Position numbers and translations under genes: made by a program. From NCBI GenBank assembly GCA_029261455.1, contig JAJDBH010000070.1, positions 1 through 42,218 of the forward strand: 42,218 bases of DNA. Direction: 5' to 3'. Positions 9,160 to 17,671 of this stretch are shown here, piece by piece. Position 1 is the first letter of the stretch, and every line of letters begins with the position of its first letter. Below the pieces are notes generated by a model, which ran no database searches, had not been told where the DNA came from, and saw only the letters and a program-made list of their open reading frames with translations. Source of the stretch: Nitrospinaceae bacterium (GTDB taxonomy: Bacteria; Nitrospinota; Nitrospinia; Nitrospinales; VA-1).

Positions 9160-10776
9160 ATGTCCTATTTGAAACTCGATCTCTACAGAGTTATTTTTTT
9201 CTTATTGGTTTTTTGCATCCCAAGCCTCGAAGCCTCTCAACAAGATCAGCCAATAAAAGCAGGTAAAATCCAGAAGGTTAGACTGTATACAGACCGGGCA
9301 GAGATATTCCGCCAAACCTCATTACAGTTTCCAATAGGCTCTTCGGATGTAGTGATCGGTCCCTTTCCAAATTCCATGATCACAGATTCTATAAGAATCT
9401 CGCCGGGAACCGATTCATCCGTACAGATTGGTCATTTTTCAGTTCAAAAAACTTATCAAACTCAATTCCTAGATGAGTCCATTCAAAAGCAGGAAGCTCG
9501 TGTCGACCAATTTCGACTGAAACTAAACTCTATTAAGGATGAGCTACTCAATTTAAAACACCAGCTCCACTACATTGAAAATCTTTCAGGCGAAAAAGAC
9601 CACTCCAATGTTCTACCCGGCCCAGAATATTGGGATTCAATACTGGAGTTCAAAGCCACTCGCGGAAAAATCAAACGTGATCGCCACAGAGAAATTTTAG
9701 TCGAGTCCCAAATTGCAGAAAAGGAACTCAAGGTAGAAGAAAAAATACTTGCCGACATGAAGGTAGGAACAAAGAAAGAAGCCCAATATATCAACATCCA
9801 CATCAGGTCGACTCAATCCATCGCGGGCCACCTTGATATCTCTTATCAAACAAGAAATACAAGCTGGAGACCGGCTTATAGGCTCCGCACCAACACAACT
9901 CAGCAATCAGTCGCATTCGAATACATCGGTCAAATAAACCAGCAAACCGGTGAAGATTGGGAGGATGTCTCGTTAGAGCTAACAACAAGTCAACCTTCGC
10001 GAGGGACGACACCACCAAAGTTACGCCCCTGGGTCATTGACTACCCACCCAAAAACTTTCCCGCTGCTGGAGCCGTCCATTTATTCGAGGAAAAAGGCCG
10101 ATCCTTAAAACAAAGAGCCCCGCAACGAGATAGTGCGATGAGTACCAAAATCATCCAGTCCGGCGCTTCCTTCACTTATCAGATATCTGAAAAACAGACC
10201 ATTGCAACCGGGACTAAAAATTATCGTTCCCTTATATTCAGTGACCGTTTCGACGCGGATCTGATATACACATCGACACCTAAAAATGTTCAAAGTGTAT
10301 TTCTCGAAGCCAAAACCAAAAACTCAAGCCCCTACCAGTTTTTACCCGGCTCTATTAAGAACTTTGTAGATGGTAGTTTTGTTGGGAAATCATGGCTTAA
10401 AAATACGGCACCTAGTCAGAAAATGGAGATGGGACTGGGGTTGGATGAATCCGTCAAGGTTAAGCGAAAACTTATTAAGAAGGAAGGTAGCGAAGAAGGA
10501 ATTTTCAACCAAACGGCGAAACAACGTTATATTTTTGAAGTCAGCCTGGAAAACTTTAAAGATGTATCCATTCAGGTAGAATTGAAAGACCAACTCCCCC
10601 TCTCCTACCAAGAAGAGATTAAAGTACAAATCAACCAAATCAAACCCGAGCCCAACCACACAGACAAACAAAATTTTCTCACGTGGAAGATAGATCTCGC
10701 TCCCAAGGAAAAGAAAACGATCACTCTGGATTTTCAGGTGGAATATCCTGAAGGCAAAACAGTGCGAGGCCTGTGA
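9160..10776 (+). CDS. DUF4139 / mucoidy-inhibitor MuiA family secreted protein
   Basis: The 538-residue protein has a signal peptide (about 1-25), an N-terminal DUF4140-type block (KVRLYTDRAEIFRQ... VVIGPFPNSMITDSIRI), a long coiled coil (about 105-210), and a C-terminal DUF4139 beta-rich region (DISYQTRNTSWRPAYRLR, GEDWEDVSLELTTSQP). It ends with the characteristic LTWKIDLAPKEKKTITLDFQVEYPE. The family is named after a Rhizobium protein affecting mucoid growth; its biochemical role is unknown. It is convergent with the CHASE kinase gene with only 6 bases between the stops, leaving no room for a separate terminator. Confidence 0.88.
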   Translation: MSYLKLDLYRVIFFLLVFCIPSLEASQQDQPIKAGKIQKVRLYTDRAEIFRQTSLQFPIGSSDVVIGPFPNSMITDSIRISPGTDSSVQIGHFSVQKTYQTQFLDESIQKQEARVDQFRLKLNSIKDELLNLKHQLHYIENLSGEKDHSNVLPGPEYWDSILEFKATRGKIKRDRHREILVESQIAEKELKVEEKILADMKVGTKKEAQYINIHIRSTQSIAGHLDISYQTRNTSWRPAYRLRTNTTQQSVAFEYIGQINQQTGEDWEDVSLELTTSQPSRGTTPPKLRPWVIDYPPKNFPAAGAVHLFEEKGRSLKQRAPQRDSAMSTKIIQSGASFTYQISEKQTIATGTKNYRSLIFSDRFDADLIYTSTPKNVQSVFLEAKTKNSSPYQFLPGSIKNFVDGSFVGKSWLKNTAPSQKMEMGLGLDESVKVKRKLIKKEGSEEGIFNQTAKQRYIFEVSLENFKDVSIQVELKDQLPLSYQEEIKVQINQIKPEPNHTDKQNFLTWKIDLAPKEKKTITLDFQVEYPEGKTVRGL

Positions 10777-10782
10777 GGTTTT

Positions 10783-12522
10783 TTACTTTGTCGGTATAGA
10801 AAAATAAAACGTAGCCCCACTACCAAGCTGGCTATCGACCCCGATACTTCCCTGATGTTCTTCAACAATCCTCTGGGCAATAGCCAAACCCAATCCCGAA
10901 CTGCTTTCACCTCCTGTGGGGCGGGCACTTAATTTGCGAAAATGTTGGAATAGCAGTCCCTGTTCATCCAGGGAAATCCCCGGTCCTTCATCCCTAACGC
11001 TTAAAGTCGTAGTCTTTTCATCGGACACCAGTTTTACAAACACCTCTTTATCTGGCGGCGAATACTTGACCGCATTACTGAGAAGATTATCCACCACCTG
11101 GCCCATACGGTTTGAATCAAAATAAAATTCTGCGGCCTCCTGCAAATCCGCATGCAGACGGATACCTTTTTTGTCTGCCAGAAACTGTTGTAGATGAATC
11201 TTCTCTTCGGCAAGTCTCTTCATAGATGATTTAGAGGGATCCAGTTTCAACTGACCACTTTCAATCACCGAGATATCCAGAAGGTTGCTTATCAACTCCA
11301 ACATATTTCTGCTAACATTATTTATGCCGGTTAAAAATTCCTGCCGGGTGTTCTCTTTGACTTGTGTTCCTCTGTCCAATAGATACTTGGAATAACCTAT
11401 GATGGAAGAAAGCGGGTTCCTGAGATCGTGGGATGCGATTCCCAGAAATTTATTTTTCAAATCATTCAATTCAACAAGTTTACCGTTAGCCTCAGTCAGT
11501 TCTTCTGTTCGAACCCGAACCTCATTCTCCACAACGCGGGTCCGCGATGCCATTATCTCGATGATAATGGAGAGGAACAGGCCTACAGATAAAATAGCCA
11601 GTCCCACCCAAAACGCATTCAATGTTTGTGGCCCACCACGAAATTCATCGGTGACCTGCCAAACCAGAAACCATCGACGATTGGAGACATTGATAACGTT
11701 GGTGATCTTCATAGCCGGGTTCTTTAACGGTTTACCATAAAGCAAATTTTCCTGAACCAATTCGCCTTCTTCATAAACGGTTAAGTTCATTCCCTTGGGA
11801 ATATATGGACTGACCATTTGGTCGATCATGTCGCGCACCCGGTATATCCCCAACACAAACCCTTTTAAATGCTCACGTCTCTCTTCAGTGCGTTCCGCCC
11901 TTTCTTCATAGTAGGGAGCCAGAATAATGAGGTCGGATTTCTCACGAGCATTGGGAACGGAACCAAACCGCGAGGCGGCAACTGCCCTGCCTGTATCCCG
12001 AGCCGTATTGGCAAGTTTTAATAATTGCGGGTCAGAGGTTAGGTCAAACCCCAGTGTACGTTCATTGCCGGGAAGTGGCTCCGAGTAATGTACGGGGAAA
12101 TATTCCTGCTGCGCCTCTGATATGCCAGCGGATGTAAAAACATGAAACTCTGCATAGCCCATAGAACGTGTGATGCCTTCAAACCCTTCCCTTTCGGAAT
12201 GGTCAATTCGCGGAACCCACTCAAATGCCTGGATGAAAGGATGGTTCCTCAGAATGGGTTGAACATAAGTACCGAACTCTTCCCGACTCACAAACTCTGA
12301 GGATTGATAAAGAGAAACGATGCCACCCAATTCTCTCTTCACCACTTCGAGTTCACCTGTTAGAATAAGAGTGTCTTCAAGAACCTCCTGTTCCAATTCA
12401 TCGAACCATACTTTCTCAGCCCGGTCTCGAACAATGCCCCAGCTGAACACAGCCAAAATCAATCCCGCTATCAGTACTCCCTTAGTCTGGCTTGCCAATG
12501 GTCCCATTAGAAAAAACTCCAC
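10783..12522 (-). CDS. Membrane-bound CHASE-domain sensor histidine kinase
   Basis: The 579-residue protein starts with a transmembrane helix (about 15-30), then a periplasmic CHASE ligand-binding domain (about 40-300; IQAFEWVPRIDHSEREGFE, PLPGNERTLGFDL). A second helix follows (about 310-330), then a short coiled coil, HisKA (FLGIASHDLRNPLSSIIGYSKYL, the phosphorylated His being in SHDLRNP), and HATPase_c (DNLLSNAVKYSP, DEGPGI, SSGLGLAIA). CHASE domains bind small extracellular ligands such as cytokinin-like compounds. An in-frame ATG at 12507 has GGAG nine bases upstream and may be the true start. The divergent sigma-54 regulator at 12705 is the likely partner. Confidence 0.92.
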   Translation of the reverse strand: MEFFLMGPLASQTKGVLIAGLILAVFSWGIVRDRAEKVWFDELEQEVLEDTLILTGELEVVKRELGGIVSLYQSSEFVSREEFGTYVQPILRNHPFIQAFEWVPRIDHSEREGFEGITRSMGYAEFHVFTSAGISEAQQEYFPVHYSEPLPGNERTLGFDLTSDPQLLKLANTARDTGRAVAASRFGSVPNAREKSDLIILAPYYEERAERTEERREHLKGFVLGIYRVRDMIDQMVSPYIPKGMNLTVYEEGELVQENLLYGKPLKNPAMKITNVINVSNRRWFLVWQVTDEFRGGPQTLNAFWVGLAILSVGLFLSIIIEIMASRTRVVENEVRVRTEELTEANGKLVELNDLKNKFLGIASHDLRNPLSSIIGYSKYLLDRGTQVKENTRQEFLTGINNVSRNMLELISNLLDISVIESGQLKLDPSKSSMKRLAEEKIHLQQFLADKKGIRLHADLQEAAEFYFDSNRMGQVVDNLLSNAVKYSPPDKEVFVKLVSDEKTTTLSVRDEGPGISLDEQGLLFQHFRKLSARPTGGESSSGLGLAIAQRIVEEHQGSIGVDSQLGSGATFYFSIPTK

Positions 12523-12596
12523 ATTGCGAAATTAAGAACACATCAAGTTTATCATTTTTTTCTTAAAATTAACGGACTGAGCTACAATAAGCGGCC

Positions 12597-12662
12597 CACT
12601 AGGCGTGGGGCCAGTGTGAACGTGATATTCTTCCTTGGCCTTCGTGCCCCGGAGGGGTAACA
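12597..12662. repeat. GC-rich interspersed palindromic repeat, copy 1
   Basis: The 17-mer CACTAGGCGTGGGGCCA (12597-12613) recurs with one mismatch at 17524 and, inverted, at 31491; part of it recurs inverted at 28347. A second module, CTTCGTGCCCCGGAGGGG (12640-12657), with a CCCC-GGA-GGGG hairpin, recurs at 28329 with one mismatch. Both modules lie between divergent genes in otherwise AT-rich DNA. Confidence 0.65.
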
Positions 12663-12704
12663 ACATTGTTTGGCGGGTAAATAATTAACTCGGCTGAAAA
12701 AAAT

Positions 12705-14069
12705 ATGGCCCATGAATTAATATATGTCGTCGATGACGATGCCCCTCTGAGGCGCTTGATGAAAGCCCTTCTCGAAGACCAGGGCTACGTCATAAAGGAT
12801 TTCGAGAGCGGCAATGCCCTGCTGGAAGCTCTGGACGATAGCCCTGCCCTGATTCTGCTCGATGTGATGATGCCCGGTCTTAATGGATTGGAAACATTGA
12901 AACGGATCAAAGCTTCCTATCCCGATCTGCCGGTCATTATGCTGACAAGCGTTGACAAGGTGGAGACAGCGGTCGAAGTCATCAAACAAGGCGCTTACGA
13001 TTATCTGCTCAAACCTGTTGACGAATCTCGTCTCTTCACCTGTCTGGATAAAGCCTTTGAACAAAGAAACCTTGTCCGCAAAGTACGCCACCTGCAAAAC
13101 GAAGTGGACCGTCTATCCGGCAAGGACGGCATTATCGGAAAAAGCAAGGCGTTGGATGACACCCTGAAAAAAGTCCATCAGGTTTCTGGCAGTAAGGCCA
13201 GTGTCCTCATTCTTGGAGAAACTGGAACCGGTAAAGAACTCATCGCCCGCGCCGTCCACCGCAACAGTTCTTACGCCGCCGGACCTTTCATCGATATCAA
13301 TTGTGGAGCCATTCCTGAAACACTGCAAGAAAGCGAATTATTCGGTCACAAAAAGGGTGCTTTCACCGGTGCTACTGAATCCCGCCCAGGGAAATTAGAG
13401 TTGGCAGATGGAGGCACCCTGTTTCTCGATGAAGTGGCAGAGATGAGTCTCTCCACCCAGGCAAAACTCCTGCGCTTTTTACAGGAAAAAAGTTTTGAAC
13501 GCGTTGGAGACAATCAGAAAATCCAGGTCGATACCAGGGTGGTTTGTGCGACCAATAAAGATCTCAAAACTTTAATCGAAGAAGGAAGCTTCCGCGAAGA
13601 CCTCTATTATCGCATCGCCGTTTTTCCCATCGAAGTTCCGGCACTTAGGGACCGGGCAGAAGATCTTCCTCTCCTATGCACGCACTTTCTCAAAAAATAT
13701 CAGGAAGATATTGGTAAGGAAATTTTATCCGTCAGTGATGAAGCCATGCAGGTTTTGCAGGATTATTCCTGGCCGGGAAATATCCGCCAGTTGGAAAACA
13801 CGATTTACCAGGCCATGATCGTCACTTCCTACGACACCATAGATATCGACTGCTTGCCAGAAGGGGTCTGCGATCCTTCAACTCCTGCTAATGAAAAAAT
13901 TAGTGAAAAAACTTCCAACGATTCCACAACCCTCTACCACGATGTCGTCAAGCAAACCTTAAAGCAGGCACTGGAACAAACCGGTGGCAACATCCCCGGC
14001 GCGGCTAAAGCTCTGGGCATCAGCCGCAGCACATTTTACCGCATGCTAAAAAAATATCAGTTGAACTGA
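12705..14069 (+). CDS. NtrC-family sigma-54-dependent response regulator
   Basis: The 454-residue protein has a receiver domain (D53 in LILLDVMMPG, acidic cluster VVDDD at 8-12), a sigma-54 activator AAA+ domain (Walker A GETGTGKE at 171-178, GAFTGA at 218-223, WPGNIRQLENT) and a Fis-type HTH (GNIPGAAKALGISRSTFYRMLKKYQ). It is the second complete sigma-54 activator of the window and differs from the first mostly in its receiver and HTH. The divergent arrangement with the CHASE kinase gene suggests a cognate pair. A possible target is the sigma-54-type promoter at 15926, about 1.9 kb downstream, but that link is only inferred from proximity. Confidence 0.95.
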   Translation: MAHELIYVVDDDAPLRRLMKALLEDQGYVIKDFESGNALLEALDDSPALILLDVMMPGLNGLETLKRIKASYPDLPVIMLTSVDKVETAVEVIKQGAYDYLLKPVDESRLFTCLDKAFEQRNLVRKVRHLQNEVDRLSGKDGIIGKSKALDDTLKKVHQVSGSKASVLILGETGTGKELIARAVHRNSSYAAGPFIDINCGAIPETLQESELFGHKKGAFTGATESRPGKLELADGGTLFLDEVAEMSLSTQAKLLRFLQEKSFERVGDNQKIQVDTRVVCATNKDLKTLIEEGSFREDLYYRIAVFPIEVPALRDRAEDLPLLCTHFLKKYQEDIGKEILSVSDEAMQVLQDYSWPGNIRQLENTIYQAMIVTSYDTIDIDCLPEGVCDPSTPANEKISEKTSNDSTTLYHDVVKQTLKQALEQTGGNIPGAAKALGISRSTFYRMLKKYQLN

Positions 14070-14071
14070 CA

Positions 14072-14577
14072 TCATTCCAACCGCTTTTTTAAAAGCCCAA
14101 TATTTTCCTCCACTATTTGAATATCATGGGGGAGCTTTGCCTTCTCAAATAGTTTCAAAGCCTTCTCGAAATATTCTATCGCTTTATTGGTCTCGCCTTT
14201 ATTACCCCACGCAAATCCTAGGTTGCTCCAATAAGTTGCTACTTGAGGGTGACCTAGGCCCAAGGTCTTTAGATCACTGTCCAAAGCCTTCTCGAAATAT
14301 TCTATCGCTATATCGTGCTCAGCTTTACTATTCCACGCCGATCCCAGGTTGTTCCAGCGAATCGCTACTTCAGGATGGTCGGGGCCTAAAGTTTTGAGAT
14401 CACTGCTCAGAGCCTTCTCGAAATATTCTATCGCTATATCGTGCTCAGCTTTACTATGCCATGCCAATCCCAAGTTGTTCCAATCGATGGCAACATCAGG
14501 ATGATCTGAGCCGAAAGTTTTGAGATCACTGCTCAGAGCCTTATCGTAATATTCTATCGCTTTATCGTGCTCACCTT
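14072..14577 (-). pseudogene. Out-of-frame 3' part of the TPR gene (after a frameshift)
   Basis: This segment continues the TPR protein encoded at 14571-15569 in a different frame. It encodes KGEHDKAIEYYDKAL, then further 42-residue repeats (HP.VA..WNNLG.AW.SKAEHDIAIEYFEKAL) and a natural C-terminus (IVEENIGLLKKRLE). The frame is open from the shift point to the stop at 14072. A stand-alone gene would have to start at an internal TTG in the middle of a repeat. It is therefore read as the detached C-terminal third of one gene, unless the shift is a sequencing error or is bypassed. Confidence 0.75.
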
Positions 14578-15569
14578 TGACCCCACGCCAATCCCAGGTT
14601 ATTCCAGCGAATCGCTACTTTAGGGTGATCAGAGCCAAAATTCTTGAGGCCACTGTTTAGAGCCTTTTCGTAGTATTCTATCGCTTTATCGTAGTCCCCT
14701 TTACTATTCCACGCCAATCCCAAGTTGTTCCAATAAGTTGCTACACTAGGGTGATCTGGGCCCAAGGTCTTGAGATCACTGCTCAGGGCCTTCTCGAAAT
14801 ATTCTATCGCCAAGTCGTAATCAGCTTTACTATTCCACACCGATCCCAAGTTGTTCCAGCCAGTCGCTACATCAGGGTGATCGGTGCCATAGGTCTTGAG
14901 ATTGCTGTCCAGAGCCTTTTCATAATACTCTATAGCTTTGTCGTACTGGGCAAGTGTAGCCATGATCATTCCGGCGGAATTCAAATATTTCGAATTCTCC
15001 GGATCAAACTGGGCCGCCTGAATATAATTTTCTCTGGCCGTGGCGTAATCGATTCTGTCCTCTGCCAATTTAGCCAACTGGTACGCCGCCTCTGCGGCAT
15101 GGTTAGTATGGTTTTCTTTTACTTTATTAAAGAGAGTTTCGGCCAGTGCGGTGTCGCCTTTTTCAAGACTTTCTTTGGCTTGAGCGAGTTGATCGTGCGG
15201 GAGGATGTCCTGATACTTCTCCAATTTCTGTTCGGTTTCGGCAATGAGGGCTTTTTTTTCGGTAAGGGTTTTTTCCATGTCAGCGCGCTTTTGCTCAAGA
15301 ACCTTCAATTCTGCCTGCAAACGAAAATGTTCTTCTTCGGTTTTCACACTCCCACCGGTAATTTCGGAACGCATTTCCTGATCTCTTTTATTTAATATTT
15401 TTTCAAGTTCCTCCTTGGTCACACCACCCTGAATAACGTCAGGAGCAGACGGTTTGAGCACATTGGTGAACAATACCCATCCTCCGCCTACAATGACTGA
15501 AAGAGCTCCAAGCGCAGTCGCATTTCCTGTGTCGGATAACCATTTCCAAGCTTCAGCAATTATCTCCAT
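14571..15569 (-). CDS. Membrane-anchored coiled-coil TPR protein (frameshifted)
   Basis: The 332-residue frame has an N-terminal transmembrane helix (ALGALSVIVGGGWVLF, about 20-36), a coiled coil (about 50-125) and kinesin-light-chain-type TPRs (TPR_10/TPR_12, 42-residue period, e.g. DYDKAIEYYEKAL..LK..G.DHP.VA..WNNLGLAW). It stops abruptly at NNLGLAWGQR in the middle of a repeat. Removing two bases' worth of shift near 14578 (expected AWGNKGEHDKA) restores the reading frame to 14072, giving a protein of about 498 residues with seven repeats. TPRs are protein-binding scaffolds; the partner is unknown. The near-identical 126-bp DNA repeats make slippage or recombination, or assembly error, plausible causes. 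Confidence 0.8.
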   Translation of the reverse strand: MEIIAEAWKWLSDTGNATALGALSVIVGGGWVLFTNVLKPSAPDVIQGGVTKEELEKILNKRDQEMRSEITGGSVKTEEEHFRLQAELKVLEQKRADMEKTLTEKKALIAETEQKLEKYQDILPHDQLAQAKESLEKGDTALAETLFNKVKENHTNHAAEAAYQLAKLAEDRIDYATARENYIQAAQFDPENSKYLNSAGMIMATLAQYDKAIEYYEKALDSNLKTYGTDHPDVATGWNNLGSVWNSKADYDLAIEYFEKALSSDLKTLGPDHPSVATYWNNLGLAWNSKGDYDKAIEYYEKALNSGLKNFGSDHPKVAIRWNNLGLAWGQR

Positions 15570-15639
15570 GCCGGTAATATATCACACCAAGCAGTATTCT
15601 AGATTTGCAGAGTCGGTCTGCCTGCTCAGGAGACCTTTG

Positions 15640-15730
15640 CATGACCCCGAGATTCTTCACTACGTTCAGAATGACAAGAAACGCCTATTTGTCATCCTTG
15701 AGGAGCCTTTGGCGACGAAGGATCTCGCTT
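15640..15730. repeat. Imperfect inverted repeat (MITE-like)
   Basis: The left arm, read on the minus strand, is TTGTCATTCTGAACG...GAAGAATCTCGGGG. The right arm, on the plus strand, is TTGTCATCCTTGAGG...GAAGGATCTCGC. The two arms face each other around a short centre, so the element can fold as a long imperfect hairpin. Similar GTCATTCTGA...GAAGAATCT units are dispersed in many bacterial genomes. No transposase is present. It lies in the 402-bp spacer 15570-15971, which otherwise shows only the promoter at its end. Confidence 0.6.
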
Positions 15731-15923
15731 TTTTTGAATGCAATACACTTATCGTTCAGAGAGCCTCCATCATCCCATTCTGGTTCTGACAAAGTCCCAT
15801 AATGGGACGGTTCCGTCCCGAAATGGCACCCACTGGACCAGCGCTCCTTCCTCGCCCTCAATCACCCAAACCAAACCCCCTGTTAAATAACCACTTACAA
15901 GTTAATTTATTTTTCAGACGCTT

Positions 15924-15941
15924 CCGGCACAGGCCTTGCTA
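15924..15941 (+). promoter_or_regulatory. Candidate sigma-54 (-24/-12) promoter
   Basis: The site reads CCGGCACAGGCCTTGCTA. GGCAC (15926-15930) and TTGCT (15936-15940) match the -24 and -12 elements, with exactly ten bases between the invariant GG and GC. It would start transcription near 15951, just before the first ribosome binding site of the cupredoxin leader. Confidence 0.65.
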
Positions 15942-15971
15942 TTTACTTGGTTAAGAAGAAAGGAAGGCATC

Positions 15972-16190
15972 ATGAAAAACTCAATCTTGAAAACATTTAA
16001 AACTGTTGACGCGAAGCAGGGTCGAAAATTTCAGTATCTAGACATGCTTACAATCCCGCGTAAACAAACATGTAGCCAGCGGAGCCTTCCCCTCTGGTTG
16101 CAATTGGGGCCGGGAGTGGCCTCCTTTTCCCGGCCCCTCCCCACTTCCCTAGATTTATCAAGGCAAAAACAATATAGAGGAGGAAGCATC
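15972..16190 (+). other. Leader region: in-frame upstream ORF and strong hairpin
   Basis: An ATG at 15972, with AGGAAGG just upstream, opens a 73-codon frame that runs without stop into the cupredoxin start at 16191. The sequence around this ATG (GGAAGGCATCATGAAAAACTC) resembles that around 16191 (GGAGGAAGCATCATGAAAAAAC), as though the 5' end was duplicated. The encoded peptide has no recognisable domain and would bury the signal peptide, so it was not taken as part of the protein. Between the two starts, GGGGCCGGGA (16106-16115) pairs perfectly with TCCCGGCCCC (16128-16137), forming a 10-bp GC stem that may act as an attenuator or protect the mRNA. Confidence 0.5.
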
Positions 16191-16997
16191 ATGAAAAAAC
16201 TCAACTTAATGGCAATCACAACTGTAATGGCATTGGCCCTGGCCAGTAATGTACAAGCAAAAAAAGCAAAATATGAAGAAGCACAAGTTGCAAATGGAGG
16301 TTCCATTTCAGGAAGCGTTATGTTCAAGGGCGCTGTCCCTGCAGCCATCATGGAAGATTTGAACAAAGGTAAAAATGCCGAGTTCTGCGCCACTCATCCC
16401 GACACAAAGGAAGGTGGAATTCGTCCACGGCAAAAAGTGTTGGTTCACGATGGAAAGCTTGAAAACACAGTGGTGTTGATCGAAAACATCAGCAAAGGAA
16501 AAGCATGGTCAAAAGAATCTGTGGATTTCGATTTCCGCCAATGCGATATTTTCCCCAAAGTAACGGTTGTTCGCAAAGCTCCTAAAGGAGTTAAAGAGGG
16601 TTTGGTGAAAGTGACCAATCAGGATGAGAACACGTTGCATAATCCACATGGTTATTCTGTTAAAGGAGCCAGCAGAAAAACGTTGTTCAACAAACCTCTG
16701 CCTTCTAAAGGTTCTGTGGCCGATGTCACGAAAACTCTCAAGCGCTTAAAACAAAAAAAGGATTCTCATTTCTTCCTTCAATGCGATCAGCACAACTATA
16801 TGGAAGCTGATGCACGGATTGTCTGGAATCCTTACTACACCGTAAGTGCCAAAGACGGGTCCTTCACGCTGGACAATATTCCAGCCGGAAAATACAAAGT
16901 TACTGCATGGCATCCTTATGTTGGGCAAGTGACTCAGGAAATCACGGTGGCAGATGGAGCAAAGGCCAGCACCGATTTTGAACTGGCCATTAAATAA
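16191..16997 (+). CDS. Periplasmic cupredoxin-like protein with carboxypeptidase-regulatory-like domain
   Basis: Start chosen at 16191, which has GAGGAGGAAG and gives a proper signal peptide (MKKLNLMAITTVMALALASNVQA). The 268-residue protein has a cupredoxin-like part (about 35-210). Candidate copper ligands are H150 or H153 (NTLHNPHGY) and C198, H201 and M204 (QCDQHNYM). A C-terminal carboxypeptidase-regulatory-like beta domain follows (DGSFTLDNIPAGKYKVTAWHP). This layout is common in methylamine-utilisation-type plastocyanin relatives and suggests periplasmic electron transfer or copper binding. A monoheme cytochrome c follows 103 bases downstream. Two extra Cys (C66 in FCATHP, C118) may form a disulfide. 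Confidence 0.83.
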   Translation: MKKLNLMAITTVMALALASNVQAKKAKYEEAQVANGGSISGSVMFKGAVPAAIMEDLNKGKNAEFCATHPDTKEGGIRPRQKVLVHDGKLENTVVLIENISKGKAWSKESVDFDFRQCDIFPKVTVVRKAPKGVKEGLVKVTNQDENTLHNPHGYSVKGASRKTLFNKPLPSKGSVADVTKTLKRLKQKKDSHFFLQCDQHNYMEADARIVWNPYYTVSAKDGSFTLDNIPAGKYKVTAWHPYVGQVTQEITVADGAKASTDFELAIK

Positions 16998-17002
16998 CAC
17001 TA

Positions 17003-17039
17003 ACCCCTCTTCCCCTGATAAAGGGGATTGAGGGGGTTG
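17003..17039 (+). other. Strong hairpin between cupredoxin and cytochrome c genes
   Basis: AACCCCTC..CCCCT pairs with AGGGG..GAGGGGGTT around the loop GATAA. No T-run follows, so it is more likely an mRNA-stability or partial-termination element than a full terminator. Confidence 0.5.
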
Positions 17040-17100
17040 CCTTAACGGCTTTAACGAAAAAAAAATGCACACCTACCAACACGAAAGAGGAGAAACTAAA

Positions 17101-17529
17101 ATGAAGAAAATACTGGTACTGACCTCAATCAGCTTACTGTTATTCGCAACAACCTCCTGGGCGGCTAGCAACTGTCCGCAACCTAGAAAAACAAAAGCGG
17201 CTCCCTCCAACATCGCATCGATGGATAAGACTGTAAAAGCTAATGCGAAAAATGGCAAAAAGATTTATGAAAAGTCAGCCAAACCCCTGGCCTGTAAAAT
17301 GTGTCATGGAAAAGGTGGCGATGGGTTGGGAAAACTTGGCAAAGCATTAAAACCCAATCCACGCAATTTCACCTGTAGCGATACGATGAAAGATGTCTCA
17401 GCCGGGCAGATGTTCTATGTCATTAAAAATGGTTCACCCGGAACAGGAATGGCGGCCCATAAAAAAACTCTGAAGGATAAAGAGATCTGGGATGTAGTGA
17501 AATACATCCGCAGTACCTGGGTGCACTAG
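17101..17529 (+). CDS. Periplasmic monoheme cytochrome c
   Basis: Start chosen at 17101, because GAGGAG precedes it and a signal peptide begins there (MKKILVLTSISLLLFATTSWA). The 142-residue precursor has one heme-binding CKMCH (C65, C68, H69), followed by GKGGDGLGKLGKALKPNPRNF, and M117 (GTGM) is the likely distal ligand: a class I cytochrome c of the cbb3-CcoP/SoxX-like type. Additional Cys at 25 and 92 (NFTC) could be bridged. Its place after the cupredoxin gene and before cytochrome P460 suggests a role as periplasmic electron carrier in the same module. The stop codon lies inside a repeat copy (17524-17540). Confidence 0.9.
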   Translation: MKKILVLTSISLLLFATTSWAASNCPQPRKTKAAPSNIASMDKTVKANAKNGKKIYEKSAKPLACKMCHGKGGDGLGKLGKALKPNPRNFTCSDTMKDVSAGQMFYVIKNGSPGTGMAAHKKTLKDKEIWDVVKYIRSTWVH

Positions 17530-17540
17530 GCGTGCGGCCA
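17524..17540 (+). repeat. GC-rich interspersed repeat, copy 2
   Basis: CACTAGGCGTGCGGCCA differs by one base from the copy at 12597. It overlaps the last codon and the TAG stop of the cytochrome c gene. Confidence 0.6.
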
Positions 17541-17671
17541 ATTGGGCAAGGAGTCTTTCTACCGAGAGATCTCTTTGCTCGCCAGAGAGAGTCACTGCTC
17601 ATTACTATCGGGCATAAGCCCTGAACTTATTGGGGAACAAGGCTGAGCATTGAGAAAAGTATAATTAAGAG

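Noticed and set aside
14072-15569. CRISPR-like array from regular DNA repeats
   Set aside because: The period is 126 bp and in frame with 42-residue TPRs; there are no short repeats with unique spacers. The same applies to the Sel1 gene at 125-1291.
15454-15802. Open frames across the MITE-like repeat
   Set aside because: They run over repeat DNA and the 5' end of the TPR gene in antisense, with no start signals.
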